From: JAGVVZ01 sp964373165
GTDB taxonomy: Archaea > Aenigmatarchaeota > Aenigmatarchaeia > CG10238-14
NCBI GenBank assembly: GCA_964373165.1
Contig: CAYJTF010000002.1
Span: 1 to 56,703 of the forward strand
Direction: 5' to 3'
DNA length: 56,703 bases
Shown: piece by piece, positions 9,243 to 17,642 of the stretch
Position numbering within the stretch: the stretch's first letter is position 1
Layout: every line of letters starts with the position of its first letter
Position numbers and translations under genes: made by a program
Notes under the pieces: model-generated
What the model was told of the DNA's origin: nothing
Database searches by the model: none
What the model saw: the letters and a program-made list of their open reading frames with translations, nothing else

Positions 9243-9458
9243 CTACCCAGACATTACTTTTTCACAATCTATGAACCAGCCTACCATTCCACTTGCACCT
9301 TTAAACATTTGACAAACAGCCTCTGATATTTTCTGTGAAAGCTCAGCACCACCTTTAGCTGTATCAAAAACAAACATTGTTAATATGACTATTCCCAGCA
9401 AAGCCACGATTAAAGTAATAACTATTACTAGTGTATGACCGCTCATTCCTTTTTTCAT
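9243..9458 (-). CDS. type IV prepilin-like protein (71 residues)
   Basis: The product has 71 residues. MKKG then MSGHTLVIVITLIVALLG is one of the clearest class III prepilin signals here: a basic start, Gly4 at the expected cleavage position, and a continuous hydrophobic helix. The tail has two cysteines (about 49 and 65) that could pair. The ATG overlaps the TGA of the upstream 48-residue gene (ATGA). It probably provides a filament or pseudopilin subunit for the ATPase/TadC motor encoded just upstream. Confidence 0.68.
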   Translation of the reverse strand: MKKGMSGHTLVIVITLIVALLGIVILTMFVFDTAKGGAELSQKISEAVCQMFKGASGMVGWFIDCEKVMSG

Positions 9459-9601
9459 GTTTTAATTTTCACCATGTCTGAAATTATTTTTGTAACTTTG
9501 TCTATCTGTCCTGTAAAATATAATATCACAAATCCAATAAATAAGACAAACACAATCAGTAGTACGATGAAGTTAATTGATTCTCTACTTGTGCCTTTCA
9601 T
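9455..9601 (-). CDS. 48-residue prepilin-like peptide
   Basis: Starts at ATG 9601, preceded by GGTGTG as a Shine-Dalgarno site. It encodes MKGTSRESINFIVLLIVFVL and a short tail, 48 residues in total. MKG followed by a polar patch with a glutamate and then a long hydrophobic helix fits an archaeal prepilin. It overlaps the TadC-like gene upstream and the 71-residue pilin downstream by 4 bases each, so it is clearly an operon member. Confidence 0.65.
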   Translation of the reverse strand: MKGTSRESINFIVLLIVFVLFIGFVILYFTGQIDKVTKIISDMVKIKT

Positions 9602-11625
9602 ACGTTCACACCCGAAAAATTAATGAACGATCCAAATACAAAGAAAACAAATAATACAACAGCTGTGAATATCACTGCCCCTTTCAATAAATTAGTGCCA
9701 ACAGAATATTGAATTTCAATATTATCGTCTCCTTTTTCTATTCTGATAGAGAATATGCTCAAAGAAACCAAGACCTCTATCATATATATGCCGACGACTA
9801 TAGTGAATAGTTCCAATGGCATTATGTTTTCTAGAGATAAGAAAGACAAGCTCCTCACCTCTTCAACATATGGAATAGAAGCAAACAATCCAGCGATAAA
9901 TGCCAATATTTTTATTAATATGCCACCCAGTCCAACTACGATGCCAGCTGCAATCGGTACTAAGACAGAAGACATCATTTTCATTGAGGATATGACATCT
10001 TCTAAAATATCTTTTAGATGCTGATTAACGGATTGAACACTTTTCAAATATTTTGAAACAGCTATCAGTGTAGACGCAGCAACGCTCATACCCTTAGATG
10101 CTGATTCTACTGTTATTCTTAATGTGTTTTTGATAAGGGGTGACGGATATTCATTTATGAGTCCCATATCTTTGTTGAAAACGGCTTCTTTCAAAGTAAG
10201 GCCCATTTGTGTTACTCTATATAGCAGCTTTTCAAAGAAACCATATATTTTTTCATTCTTTACTTTCTCAGTAACTTTTTTTAAAGAATTTTCCAAAGGC
10301 TGGCCAGATTTCAAGACAGTTCCCAAGAGAAACATGGCATCTCCAAAATCTTTTTCCACTCCTTCTATCTCTTCCTTTATTCTTCTGTTTTTATTGCTTG
10401 AGAAGAAAGTGTAAAATACTACCGATATTGTTAATCCCCAGAAGACACTTAACGAGGCAAACAATCTATCTTGCAGTTGTGCGTTCGGCGGTAAATTAAA
10501 TAATGTGATTAGGCCAAAACTTGAAACAAGCAGAAAGAGCGCTGCGGATATTGGTAATAACGGAATTTCAATTTTATTTTTCCCAATAAATACAACAGCA
10601 TTTCCTGATTTTGAAGACTGTGGGTGTTTTGATATATCAGGAACGTAAAATCCATAAGGCCTTTTTTCTAATTCATCTTTCATTAGCCACATGACAAGTA
10701 ACGGCAATACGATATCGTATAAAATAACAAGGATATAAGTTTTCGCTGTGTTTCCCAAAGTAATTGCAATTATCGGAAATAAAATTAAAGTTATTACTGG
10801 TAATAAGATACCGAGTGCATGAATTGTTGTTATAGGCGCTTTCAATTCTCTCGAATATTCTTTCATCCTTTCTAAATTCGACTGTAAAATCAATTCAACA
10901 GCATTATCGATTGTCTTATCTCTGTTGACAGGTTCTAGTAAAGATGTTGTGAGCATGTCCAGAGATCTTGTGAATTCTTCGTTATGCACCTTCCATTTAT
11001 TTCCAAAGATTTGTAAACCTTCTTCAACACTTGAATATCTTCTTACATGCACATCCCAAAGAATTTTTCTCAGGTCTTTGCCTATCGGTCCAGGTAAATT
11101 GACTGCTGCGAATGTCATAGCATTTTCTAAATTTGGAGTGTTTTTTAAGCCGACAGCTATATACAAAACGGATAAAACTAACTCAGATGATGCGTCGACT
11201 CTTACCTTTTTTGTATGTAAATCCGGGTATATCAGGAAGTAGTACGCTATTCCAAAGCCGGTAATAGATTCCAATAGAATATAAGGCAATATATTTTTGA
11301 ATGTTATATCAGAATAAAAAAGATAGAACAATCCAGCAGTGAGGAACATCACAATTAATGTCAGTATAGTTCCAAAGACAAATGACGAATAGACGCTTGA
11401 CGGATTCACATTTAAATTAGAAAAATTTAGCTTTGCATAAAGCTCCTTTTCTTTCTCTTCACTGATTTTAATTTTTATTAAATTGGCACAGAAGTAGCAT
11501 AATTTCTCATACCAGCTCCTTTTCTCAAACTCCGTTCTTATATATTCTAAAAAATCTTGGGAAAGCTTTCTTCCTCTGGAATCATGATATGTTTCATACA
11601 AATTGTCTAATTCTTCTTCTCTCAT
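9598..11625 (-). CDS. type II/IV secretion platform protein (FlaJ/TadC-like, two T2SSF domains)
   Basis: The product has 675 residues from ATG 11625 (an in-frame GTG lies three codons earlier). It has about nine hydrophobic segments in two repeated units, each with a cytoplasmic helical region typical of the T2SSF fold (about 150-290 and 425-560). Archaeal FlaJ- and PilC-type proteins form the inner-membrane platform that works with the ATPase to extrude pilin subunits. It overlaps the ATPase gene by 32 bases, the usual pairing. FlaJ itself is about 550 residues, so this one is long, because of extra N-terminal and linker sequence. Confidence 0.85.
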   Translation of the reverse strand: MREEELDNLYETYHDSRGRKLSQDFLEYIRTEFEKRSWYEKLCYFCANLIKIKISEEKEKELYAKLNFSNLNVNPSSVYSSFVFGTILTLIVMFLTAGLFYLFYSDITFKNILPYILLESITGFGIAYYFLIYPDLHTKKVRVDASSELVLSVLYIAVGLKNTPNLENAMTFAAVNLPGPIGKDLRKILWDVHVRRYSSVEEGLQIFGNKWKVHNEEFTRSLDMLTTSLLEPVNRDKTIDNAVELILQSNLERMKEYSRELKAPITTIHALGILLPVITLILFPIIAITLGNTAKTYILVILYDIVLPLLVMWLMKDELEKRPYGFYVPDISKHPQSSKSGNAVVFIGKNKIEIPLLPISAALFLLVSSFGLITLFNLPPNAQLQDRLFASLSVFWGLTISVVFYTFFSSNKNRRIKEEIEGVEKDFGDAMFLLGTVLKSGQPLENSLKKVTEKVKNEKIYGFFEKLLYRVTQMGLTLKEAVFNKDMGLINEYPSPLIKNTLRITVESASKGMSVAASTLIAVSKYLKSVQSVNQHLKDILEDVISSMKMMSSVLVPIAAGIVVGLGGILIKILAFIAGLFASIPYVEEVRSLSFLSLENIMPLELFTIVVGIYMIEVLVSLSIFSIRIEKGDDNIEIQYSVGTNLLKGAVIFTAVVLFVFFVFGSFINFSGVNV

Positions 11626-13870
11626 TTTTTTCACTTATATAATTTCTAAACCACTCATCCCATCTTTTGTAAATTTCTTCGGAATCCAAAATACCATAAT
11701 CTTTTCTCACCTCATCAGAGATCATGTGGAATACCTCATTGCTAAGTGAAACCCATTCGGCTTCTAAGATATCCTTCCTGTTTAATTTTCTTGCGTAGTC
11801 GACCATCGCCTGTTTTATTTTAGTTCTTAATTCGATATTGTCCCAGACAGCTTCCCAATTTCCTTGCCAGTCTTTGACTCTCTTTGAAATTTCGTTTATA
11901 ACAAACGATTCTCCGTTCAGCAGGGTGCTTGTTGGTTTTAGTTGATCGTCTTTGGCAGAGTATTCCATCAGCGTTACGAAGCCTTTTTCATTCATGGGAT
12001 CGTCTTTCCAATGTTTTCTAACTTCAGCAACTTCCAATATTCTTCTATATCTATGCAATCCATCACCAGATTTTATCATCCCGGAGATAACGATGATATC
12101 GATTGCCTTGAAACTCGTTGCAGTTACACCTAAGTCATTGACAACTCTATCGAAAACACCATAAGGCGATTCGCCGTGGATCGTACCAGCAACGACATTT
12201 GCTAATGCACCAATTCTCATCGCCTCAAAGAGGGCACGAGCCTCAATTGAACGTACCTCTCCGACAATCAAGCACGAATCTCCCAATCTTAATGCAGTTC
12301 TCAATGCATCATCAGCAGGCAATTCTGATTCAATTCTTGTGATAACAGAACGCGATTTCATTCTTTCGATGTTATATCCGATATTTCTTAGTTGAGTGAT
12401 TGGCAACTCTAACGTGTCCTCTAAACTAATCACTCTAAACTTCTTCATTATCTCGAGCATTGTTGCTCCAAGCAATGATGATTTACCGCTAGATCTTCCG
12501 CCAGCAAATAAAACAGATCTAGACCCGTCAACAAAAAAACTCATTAAACCAGCGAATAATGGGTTCATGTACTTTGCATCAATGAATAAGGGATAAGTCC
12601 AAGGCCTATCTCTATGTCTCCTCAATGCATATGCTATGCCTTCTGGACTGAGAGTCTTTGTGATAGCAGCGACTCTTGCTCTTCCACCTGGCACAAACAG
12701 TTCAGTATCTAAAACAGGGTTAGCTTCATCTAAAGGTCTGCCTGAAAGGAGACGGAATCTTGTTGCCCAGCTTTCAGCATCCTCTCTTGTCGGTATGAGA
12801 TTTGTCTCACACTCTTCATAGTCGTCATGCTGTACGTAGATCGGGGTTATTCCTATAGGAGAATTGATGTAGATGTCTTGCAGCTTACTGTCAGTTAATA
12901 ATATTTCCAATATTCCAAAACCTGCTGTATACCTTACTAATATATTGATCATTTCTTCCAGTTCTTTCTGCGAGTAGCTTCCGCCAACAGCCATTTGATT
13001 TATCATATCTTTGCCGATGTTCATGAAAACTTCTCTTGCTCTTTCTGGCTGGGTAAATTCTTTCTCGCCAGGTTTATGCTCGGCCAATTGTCTTCTCGCA
13101 GAATCTATTATTCCATACTTGTCATCAGATAACTTGAATTCAGGCGCTGTGATATGGTAATAGTATCTTACTTTGTGAGGCACCCTGTAAATCTCAACTT
13201 GTATGCCTCCCGGTAGCTCGTATCTCTCTACCAGTCTTCCATCTTTGGGCGGGAGAAATACATATCTAGTAAGCATGAAAATAGGTCTGATAAGAGGATT
13301 GAATATCTCTCTATAAAGATTCCTGTCACCAACAACATGCCCATATAAGCCGTCTTTTATCGAATCAATCAACTGAGTTTTTTCCAACTCTTTTAGAGTG
13401 GGCTCAAGTATATTTTTTACGAACATCGAATAATATATTCTATTTCTTTTATCCTCGTCAGGAGATTTGATTTTTGATTCATACTGTCTAATCATTCTCC
13501 TTATTTTAACATAAGCACCTATCGGATCTCTCTTTATCATTCTTTCTAAAATGATTTTCAGCCGATTCATTGCAGCTCCTAATATCTTTACGCCAGCCTG
13601 GCCTCCTATTTTCGAAATGTCCAGACCTTGAGAAGTCAGCTTATCATATGTACCCGCCATCTCTAGCAGCAGTTTTGTTTGGTCATAATCATACTCATAC
13701 TCCCTTCTCTCCGCAAGTATGATTCTTTCAACACTCTTTAATTGCAATATTTTATCGATAACAGTCTCCATTATCGTATCAGAATCCTCGATGCTAAAAC
13801 CGTATATGCTGTCGAGGCAATTTATTCTCAGTATGTTGTCAATAAGTTCGTGCTCAAAAACCAATGTCAT
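11594..13870 (-). CDS. type II/IV secretion system ATPase (FlaI/TadA/VirB11 superfamily)
   Basis: The product has 758 residues from ATG 13870 (an in-frame GTG precedes it). The C-terminal half is a secretion ATPase: Walker A GGRSSGKSS (Lys near residue 463), a Walker B-like CLIVGEVRS, and an Asp/His-box region followed by GTIHGES. The first ~270 residues are a helical N-terminal extension, longer than in FlaI (about 550 residues in total). The enzyme powers assembly of pilin-like subunits through the TadC-like platform encoded directly downstream. As the first gene of the 13-gene operon, it defines the locus as a type IV pilus or pseudopilus machine. Confidence 0.92.
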   Translation of the reverse strand: MTLVFEHELIDNILRINCLDSIYGFSIEDSDTIMETVIDKILQLKSVERIILAERREYEYDYDQTKLLLEMAGTYDKLTSQGLDISKIGGQAGVKILGAAMNRLKIILERMIKRDPIGAYVKIRRMIRQYESKIKSPDEDKRNRIYYSMFVKNILEPTLKELEKTQLIDSIKDGLYGHVVGDRNLYREIFNPLIRPIFMLTRYVFLPPKDGRLVERYELPGGIQVEIYRVPHKVRYYYHITAPEFKLSDDKYGIIDSARRQLAEHKPGEKEFTQPERAREVFMNIGKDMINQMAVGGSYSQKELEEMINILVRYTAGFGILEILLTDSKLQDIYINSPIGITPIYVQHDDYEECETNLIPTREDAESWATRFRLLSGRPLDEANPVLDTELFVPGGRARVAAITKTLSPEGIAYALRRHRDRPWTYPLFIDAKYMNPLFAGLMSFFVDGSRSVLFAGGRSSGKSSLLGATMLEIMKKFRVISLEDTLELPITQLRNIGYNIERMKSRSVITRIESELPADDALRTALRLGDSCLIVGEVRSIEARALFEAMRIGALANVVAGTIHGESPYGVFDRVVNDLGVTATSFKAIDIIVISGMIKSGDGLHRYRRILEVAEVRKHWKDDPMNEKGFVTLMEYSAKDDQLKPTSTLLNGESFVINEISKRVKDWQGNWEAVWDNIELRTKIKQAMVDYARKLNRKDILEAEWVSLSNEVFHMISDEVRKDYGILDSEEIYKRWDEWFRNYISEKNERRRIRQFV

Positions 13871-13922
13871 CACTATTAGAGAAATTATATTTGTATACTA
13901 ATCAAAATATCTATTGATCTTT
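13871..13922. promoter_or_regulatory. divergent promoter between pilus operon and coiled-coil genes
   Basis: A 52-base AT-rich spacer lies between the divergent starts at 13870 and 13923. Reading toward the minus operon, a TATACAAATATAA-like element lies about 27 bases before the ATG, the expected TATA-box distance for a leaderless archaeal transcript. The same AT-rich block could serve the plus strand. The two halves of the surface locus are therefore probably co-regulated. Confidence 0.45.
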
Positions 13923-14315
13923 ATGGTTTTCGAAAAAAGGCCTGATGTGCAAGGTTTCCAGAATGAACTTGTGAGAAGAGTCAATGATGATACGAGGAGA
14001 ATAAGAACTATCGAACAAAGGCTAGACCTGATTAATAACAGAATAATGAGTATTGAAGAAAAAGTCATTGATGAAATAGACAGCCTAAGAAAAGGATTTG
14101 ATCAATTGTCAACTGACATGAGCGAGATTTCCAAAGAGTTGACTGAGCTACGCGGAGAAATGCTGAAAATAAGCAAAAATTTGGACAAAACAGCGAAGAA
14201 AAGCGAAGTGAAAGAACTGGAAAGTTTGCTCGACATCTATAATCCGATAAAGGCCAACTTTGTCACAAGAGACGAAGTAAACAGGTTGTTGCAGGAAAAG
14301 ATAGGCAAGAGATAA
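13923..14315 (+). CDS. coiled-coil protein, FlaC/D-like helical
   Basis: The product has 130 residues from ATG 13923 (an in-frame TTG lies three codons upstream). It is almost wholly alpha-helical with heptad repeats at about 15-90, no membrane segment, and a conserved-looking end (LDIYNPIKANFVTRDEVNRL). Small coiled-coil cytoplasmic proteins such as FlaC/FlaE accompany archaellum motors, and the ending resembles that group. It is encoded divergently from the secretion ATPase and next to a second coiled-coil gene, so a cytoplasmic accessory of the pilus-type machine is likely. Confidence 0.55.
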   Translation: MVFEKRPDVQGFQNELVRRVNDDTRRIRTIEQRLDLINNRIMSIEEKVIDEIDSLRKGFDQLSTDMSEISKELTELRGEMLKISKNLDKTAKKSEVKELESLLDIYNPIKANFVTRDEVNRLLQEKIGKR

Positions 14316-14348
14316 ATATAAGTTACATGCATCTCAATATATTATCAG

Positions 14349-15059
14349 GTGCAGATATTGATTAAATTTCCTTCATTAGGTAAAGCCAAAGAGCCTGAAA
14401 AAATGGAATCTCTTGGCAAAGGTTTTGTTCCTGTAGATAAAGTGAAGCAGTTGAGCAGCAAAGGTTTTGCTGAACCCGAAATAATAGACGTTCTTAGAAA
14501 GGAGGGTTTCTCTTCGACAGAGATCGATAGAGCATTGACGCAGGCTTTGAAATTGGGTTTATCCGGCGAAGATGAACAAGCAGGTCTACCAACTCTGAAA
14601 GATTTGCAAACACAATCAACACAATACGATGACTTTTCATTACCTTATGAGCCCCAACAGATGCAGGCTCAGGATTTCAGCCAACAGATAATGGCACAGC
14701 CACAACAATTTCAACAAGAGTACTATCCAACAGAAAATTATGGTACAGAAGAACTGGTAGAATCAATAGTACAGGAAAGAATGGTGGAGTTGGATGAAAA
14801 GTTGGGAGAGTTCAGAGAAAAATATGCAAATCTGGATAGAAAAATTTCCGATCTACATAACAGGCTAGTGATTTTAGGTAAAGGGAAAAATGAGAAAGAT
14901 CAGATGATAGTGAACAAACTAGACAGCCTTCAGGACAACTTGGCTGACATGGGTGCTAAGATATCTAGCTTAGAAAAAACATTTAGAGACGCTTTGCCGG
15001 CTTTGATAGAGAGCGTTCGTTCTCTTACGGAACTAGTTCAAAGATTTAAAAGAGAGTGA
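14349..15059 (+). CDS. coiled-coil protein with N-terminal UBA-like helical motif
   Basis: The product has up to 236 residues from GTG 14349; TTG 14358 and ATG 14403 are other possible starts, and none has a clear Shine-Dalgarno site. About residues 28-70 form a three-helix UBA-like unit (two Gly-Phe turns, GFAEPEI and GFSSTEI). A Gln-rich linker (95-130) and a long coiled coil (about 140-230) follow. There is no signal or membrane helix. It lies between the other coiled-coil gene and three membrane paralogs, so it probably links a cytoplasmic partner to the membrane complex. Confidence 0.55.
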   Translation: MQILIKFPSLGKAKEPEKMESLGKGFVPVDKVKQLSSKGFAEPEIIDVLRKEGFSSTEIDRALTQALKLGLSGEDEQAGLPTLKDLQTQSTQYDDFSLPYEPQQMQAQDFSQQIMAQPQQFQQEYYPTENYGTEELVESIVQERMVELDEKLGEFREKYANLDRKISDLHNRLVILGKGKNEKDQMIVNKLDSLQDNLADMGAKISSLEKTFRDALPALIESVRSLTELVQRFKRE

Positions 15060-15098
15060 ATCTATTTATTGTCTTAAAAACAATTTTTTTATGATAAC

Positions 15099-15623
15099 AT
15101 GGTGAATTCTTTTTTAACTGTTGCACAAAGGCTGCATGAACTTGGGTTTTTTAATTTCGTGCTGCCGTGGTTCATTGTTGCTGCAGTGTTCTATGGACTG
15201 TTGAGAAAATCAAAAGTATTGGGCGAAGGAATAGCAGTCAACGGCGTTGTATCCCTGACAGCCGCATTTTTTGTTTGGGGATATTTTGTTGTTGCGTCGC
15301 CTGCAGACTTAGCTGGCCCAATGTCAAGATTTTTTACAAGCTTTTCCGTCATATTGATAGGGCTAGTCCTCGCATTTCTTGGTGCCAGTTTGGCTTATCC
15401 TGATTTCCCATCGGCTTTAACAGAATATATGAAAGGAAGTGTTTTCATCTGGGTATTAATAACAATCGTTTCTGTTATGATTTTTTTCACGAGCGGATTA
15501 TCGAATGTTATTGGTTTAGGCAACATGGGCAAGTCAAGTGCAGGAATAATGTTATTAATATTCATACTAATGTTTATAGGATTATTGATAGCAACAATTG
15601 TCGGAGCTACAAAAGGTGGATAG
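15099..15623 (+). CDS. multi-pass membrane protein, paralog 1 of 3
   Basis: The product has 174 residues and four or five hydrophobic segments. After a short amphipathic helix it has a signature NFVLPWFIVAAVFYGLLRKSKV, which recurs with changes in the next two genes, so the three are paralogs. Its stop abuts the next ATG (TAGATG). No named family is recognised. The set sits in the pilus-type locus, opposite the motor operon, and is likely to be a hetero-oligomeric membrane complex, by inference. Confidence 0.6.
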   Translation: MVNSFLTVAQRLHELGFFNFVLPWFIVAAVFYGLLRKSKVLGEGIAVNGVVSLTAAFFVWGYFVVASPADLAGPMSRFFTSFSVILIGLVLAFLGASLAYPDFPSALTEYMKGSVFIWVLITIVSVMIFFTSGLSNVIGLGNMGKSSAGIMLLIFILMFIGLLIATIVGATKGG

Positions 15624-16202
15624 ATGGCAATAGATGTTTTCCGAGAAGCTATACTTCAAATGAGAGAGATAGGTGCGTTCAATTTCCTGTTCCCATTCTT
15701 ACTGACGATGGCTATTTTTTATGGATTGCTGAGAAAATCAAAAATATTTGGTCCACCAGAAACTAATGTTGCTGTTAATGCGATTGTATCTTTGGTTGCG
15801 GCGTTTATGGTATGGGCATATCCTGTGATCAATGGAGTTGACATTGAGGCAAAACTGTCTTCATTCTTCGCTCAAGGTATTATCGTAACACTGGTGCTGA
15901 TGATGGCAATGCTTGGTTCAGGAATGGTGTTGCCGCCAGATTACGACTTTAAGAAAATGTTTGGTGAAAGAGGAGGTTTAATTATTGTCGGTATTGTTTT
16001 TGCTTTAAGTATAGTGATTGTGATAACAAGTGGCTTAGTAGGCATAATAATAAACCCAGAGCAGATAACATCTTTAATACCGAAGGATTATATTATAACA
16101 ATAGGACTGATATTATTTGTTTTAATTGTGATGGTATGGATTGTGAATAGTGGTAAGCCACCTGCATCAAGTAATGGCGGTGGTGAAAAGAAAGGTGGAT
16201 AG
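15624..16202 (+). CDS. multi-pass membrane protein, paralog 2 of 3
   Basis: The product has 192 residues. It carries the same pattern as its upstream neighbour: an amphipathic N-terminal helix, then NFLFPFLLTMAIFYGLLRKS, then an AVNAIVSLVAAF helix, two more hydrophobic segments, and a Gly/Lys tail. The start immediately follows the previous stop. The tail is polar and flexible, possibly cytoplasmic. The function is unknown; it is clearly a member of the three-gene paralog array. Confidence 0.6.
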   Translation: MAIDVFREAILQMREIGAFNFLFPFLLTMAIFYGLLRKSKIFGPPETNVAVNAIVSLVAAFMVWAYPVINGVDIEAKLSSFFAQGIIVTLVLMMAMLGSGMVLPPDYDFKKMFGERGGLIIVGIVFALSIVIVITSGLVGIIINPEQITSLIPKDYIITIGLILFVLIVMVWIVNSGKPPASSNGGGEKKGG

Positions 16203-16208
16203 ATCAAA

Positions 16209-16805
16209 ATGGCCGATCCGGTAAGATTTAATGAAATTATTCAAGTTATGAGAGATAGTGGATATTTCGGCACGTTATTACCATTTCTATTGGTTTGGGT
16301 AATTATATATGGACTTCTTAAAAAACTGAATGTTTTTGCTGTCAGAGAAGGAAACACTCCAGGAGGAACTATCGGTAGAATTATTCCTAACGATACGATA
16401 AATATAGTTATTTCGACTATAATCTCATTATATGTAACTGTTTTTTCACCGTTTGCAACACCATTGAATTTATTCTTTTCCTCATTCTTCACTCAATCAG
16501 TTTTAGCTATGATAATCTTGCTAGTTTCTTTGCTATTTATGGCTTTGATATTCTTTATGCCATTTTGGAAGCATGATGACACTATATTTGCCAATATAAT
16601 GAAGACGTGGTTCCCACTTTTATTAGGACTTGCTATTATAGGAATGGGTGTTATTTTTGTAACAAGTGGTGGAATAGAACTTTTTCGTAATTATGTGCCT
16701 GCTAGTTGGCGGTTTCCTTATATAGATTCTTATTGGTGGGCTTTAATAATAGCTGCTATACTGATAGTTGTAACCATGTTTATCGCATCACGCACTAGTC
16801 AATAA
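16209..16805 (+). CDS. multi-pass membrane protein, paralog 3 of 3
   Basis: The product has 198 residues and about five membrane segments. It is the most diverged of the three paralogs but keeps the core GTLLPFLLVWVIIYGLLKK and the following NIVISTIISL helix. It starts six bases after the second paralog. A similar order of short amphipathic helix, Pro-Phe-Leu helix and positively charged loop is seen again in the proteins at 53467-54539, which suggests a wider lineage-specific family. Confidence 0.58.
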   Translation: MADPVRFNEIIQVMRDSGYFGTLLPFLLVWVIIYGLLKKLNVFAVREGNTPGGTIGRIIPNDTINIVISTIISLYVTVFSPFATPLNLFFSSFFTQSVLAMIILLVSLLFMALIFFMPFWKHDDTIFANIMKTWFPLLLGLAIIGMGVIFVTSGGIELFRNYVPASWRFPYIDSYWWALIIAAILIVVTMFIASRTSQ

Positions 16806-16810
16806 AATAA

Positions 16811-17047
16811 TCATGACAGTATTGTAATTTCTTTACCTATTTCCAACCAAGCCCAACTCCAAATTATACACTCAAAAGCCAAGACATAATTTTTTTCTTT
16901 TAACCAGTGTTTTGAATCTTTCAGATAGGCATTTATATTAATCAAAAATTCCTCTCCTTTTTTTGATTTTGCTTTAACAGTCTTTAATTTATCTTCTAAT
17001 TTAGTAATCTGTTTCATTATTTCCTTTTTTGTTATTCTATCTTTCAT
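16811..17047 (-). CDS. DUF357-family small helical protein
   Basis: The product has 78 residues. The helical hairpin with Y-L-K-D-S-K-H-W-L followed by YVLAFECIIWSWAWLE closely matches the DUF357 pattern known from archaea, where a Tyr-x-Asp helix is followed by an aromatic, Ala-rich helix. The start (17047) abuts the stop of the methyltransferase, so the two are co-transcribed with Dph5. The biochemical role of DUF357 is not known. Confidence 0.7.
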   Translation of the reverse strand: MKDRITKKEIMKQITKLEDKLKTVKAKSKKGEEFLININAYLKDSKHWLKEKNYVLAFECIIWSWAWLEIGKEITILS

Positions 17048-17642
17048 TTATTCCATCCTATAAACATAAATTTTGAGTTTTTTATCAATTTTAACAGGTT
17101 TCCATTGTTTTATTTGAAATCGATTGGTTATTATCTTAGTACCCCTTTTAANNNNNNNNNNGTTCTTTCCTGAATTTACATTTTAATTTTTCTAGAGTTT
17201 TTGGTAATAAATATGCGACTATAATATCTGCATCGCGTAAATTCACATGAAAAAAGTTCTTTCTTATTATTCGTATATTTTTATTTTTTCCAGATAAAAA
17301 AATCATTATTTTTGAGATAATAACTCTTAATCCATCGACTTCGACACCAATGCCTTTCACATTGTATTTTTTTACAGCTCTGATTAATATTCTTCCATCA
17401 CCCGATCCTAAATCATATAATTTTTCATTGTTTTTTAATTCAGCTAACTCTAACATTTTGTCGATAGAATTCAAAGAAGATGGTATGAATGGAGCCCCCA
17501 AGGAATACGTATAATACATCCAAATAAGTATAATAATTGATAGTAGGTAAATAACAAAAATTTTAGTGTTGTTAACAGCAAAAAATAAAAAGAATAAATA
17601 CGAAAAAATGCAAAAAAATCCAAGAATTTTTTCAAATTTCAT
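17048..17642 (-). CDS. membrane-anchored SAM-dependent methyltransferase, interrupted by assembly gap
   Basis: The product is about 197 residues. Two N-terminal hydrophobic segments (about 5-45) precede a class I methyltransferase domain with motif I LYDLGSGDGR and a GIGVEV acidic loop. The reading continues past the ten Ns at 17152-17161 in another frame: the sequence GTKIITNRF, ending in KIYVYRME and TAA at 17048-17050, is the expected C-terminal strand pair. The frame offset shows that the N run is a placeholder, not a real length; a true gap that is a multiple of three would restore one frame. It overlaps dph5 by 4 bases. The substrate is unknown. Confidence 0.7.
17152..17161. other. assembly gap (10 Ns)
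   Basis: Ten undetermined bases lie inside the methyltransferase gene. The flanking coding sequences resume in frames that do not match across ten bases, so the run is a scaffolding placeholder. Only one to a few codons appear to be missing, judged by how close KFRKE before the gap and KRGTK after it are in related methyltransferases. Confidence 0.95.
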
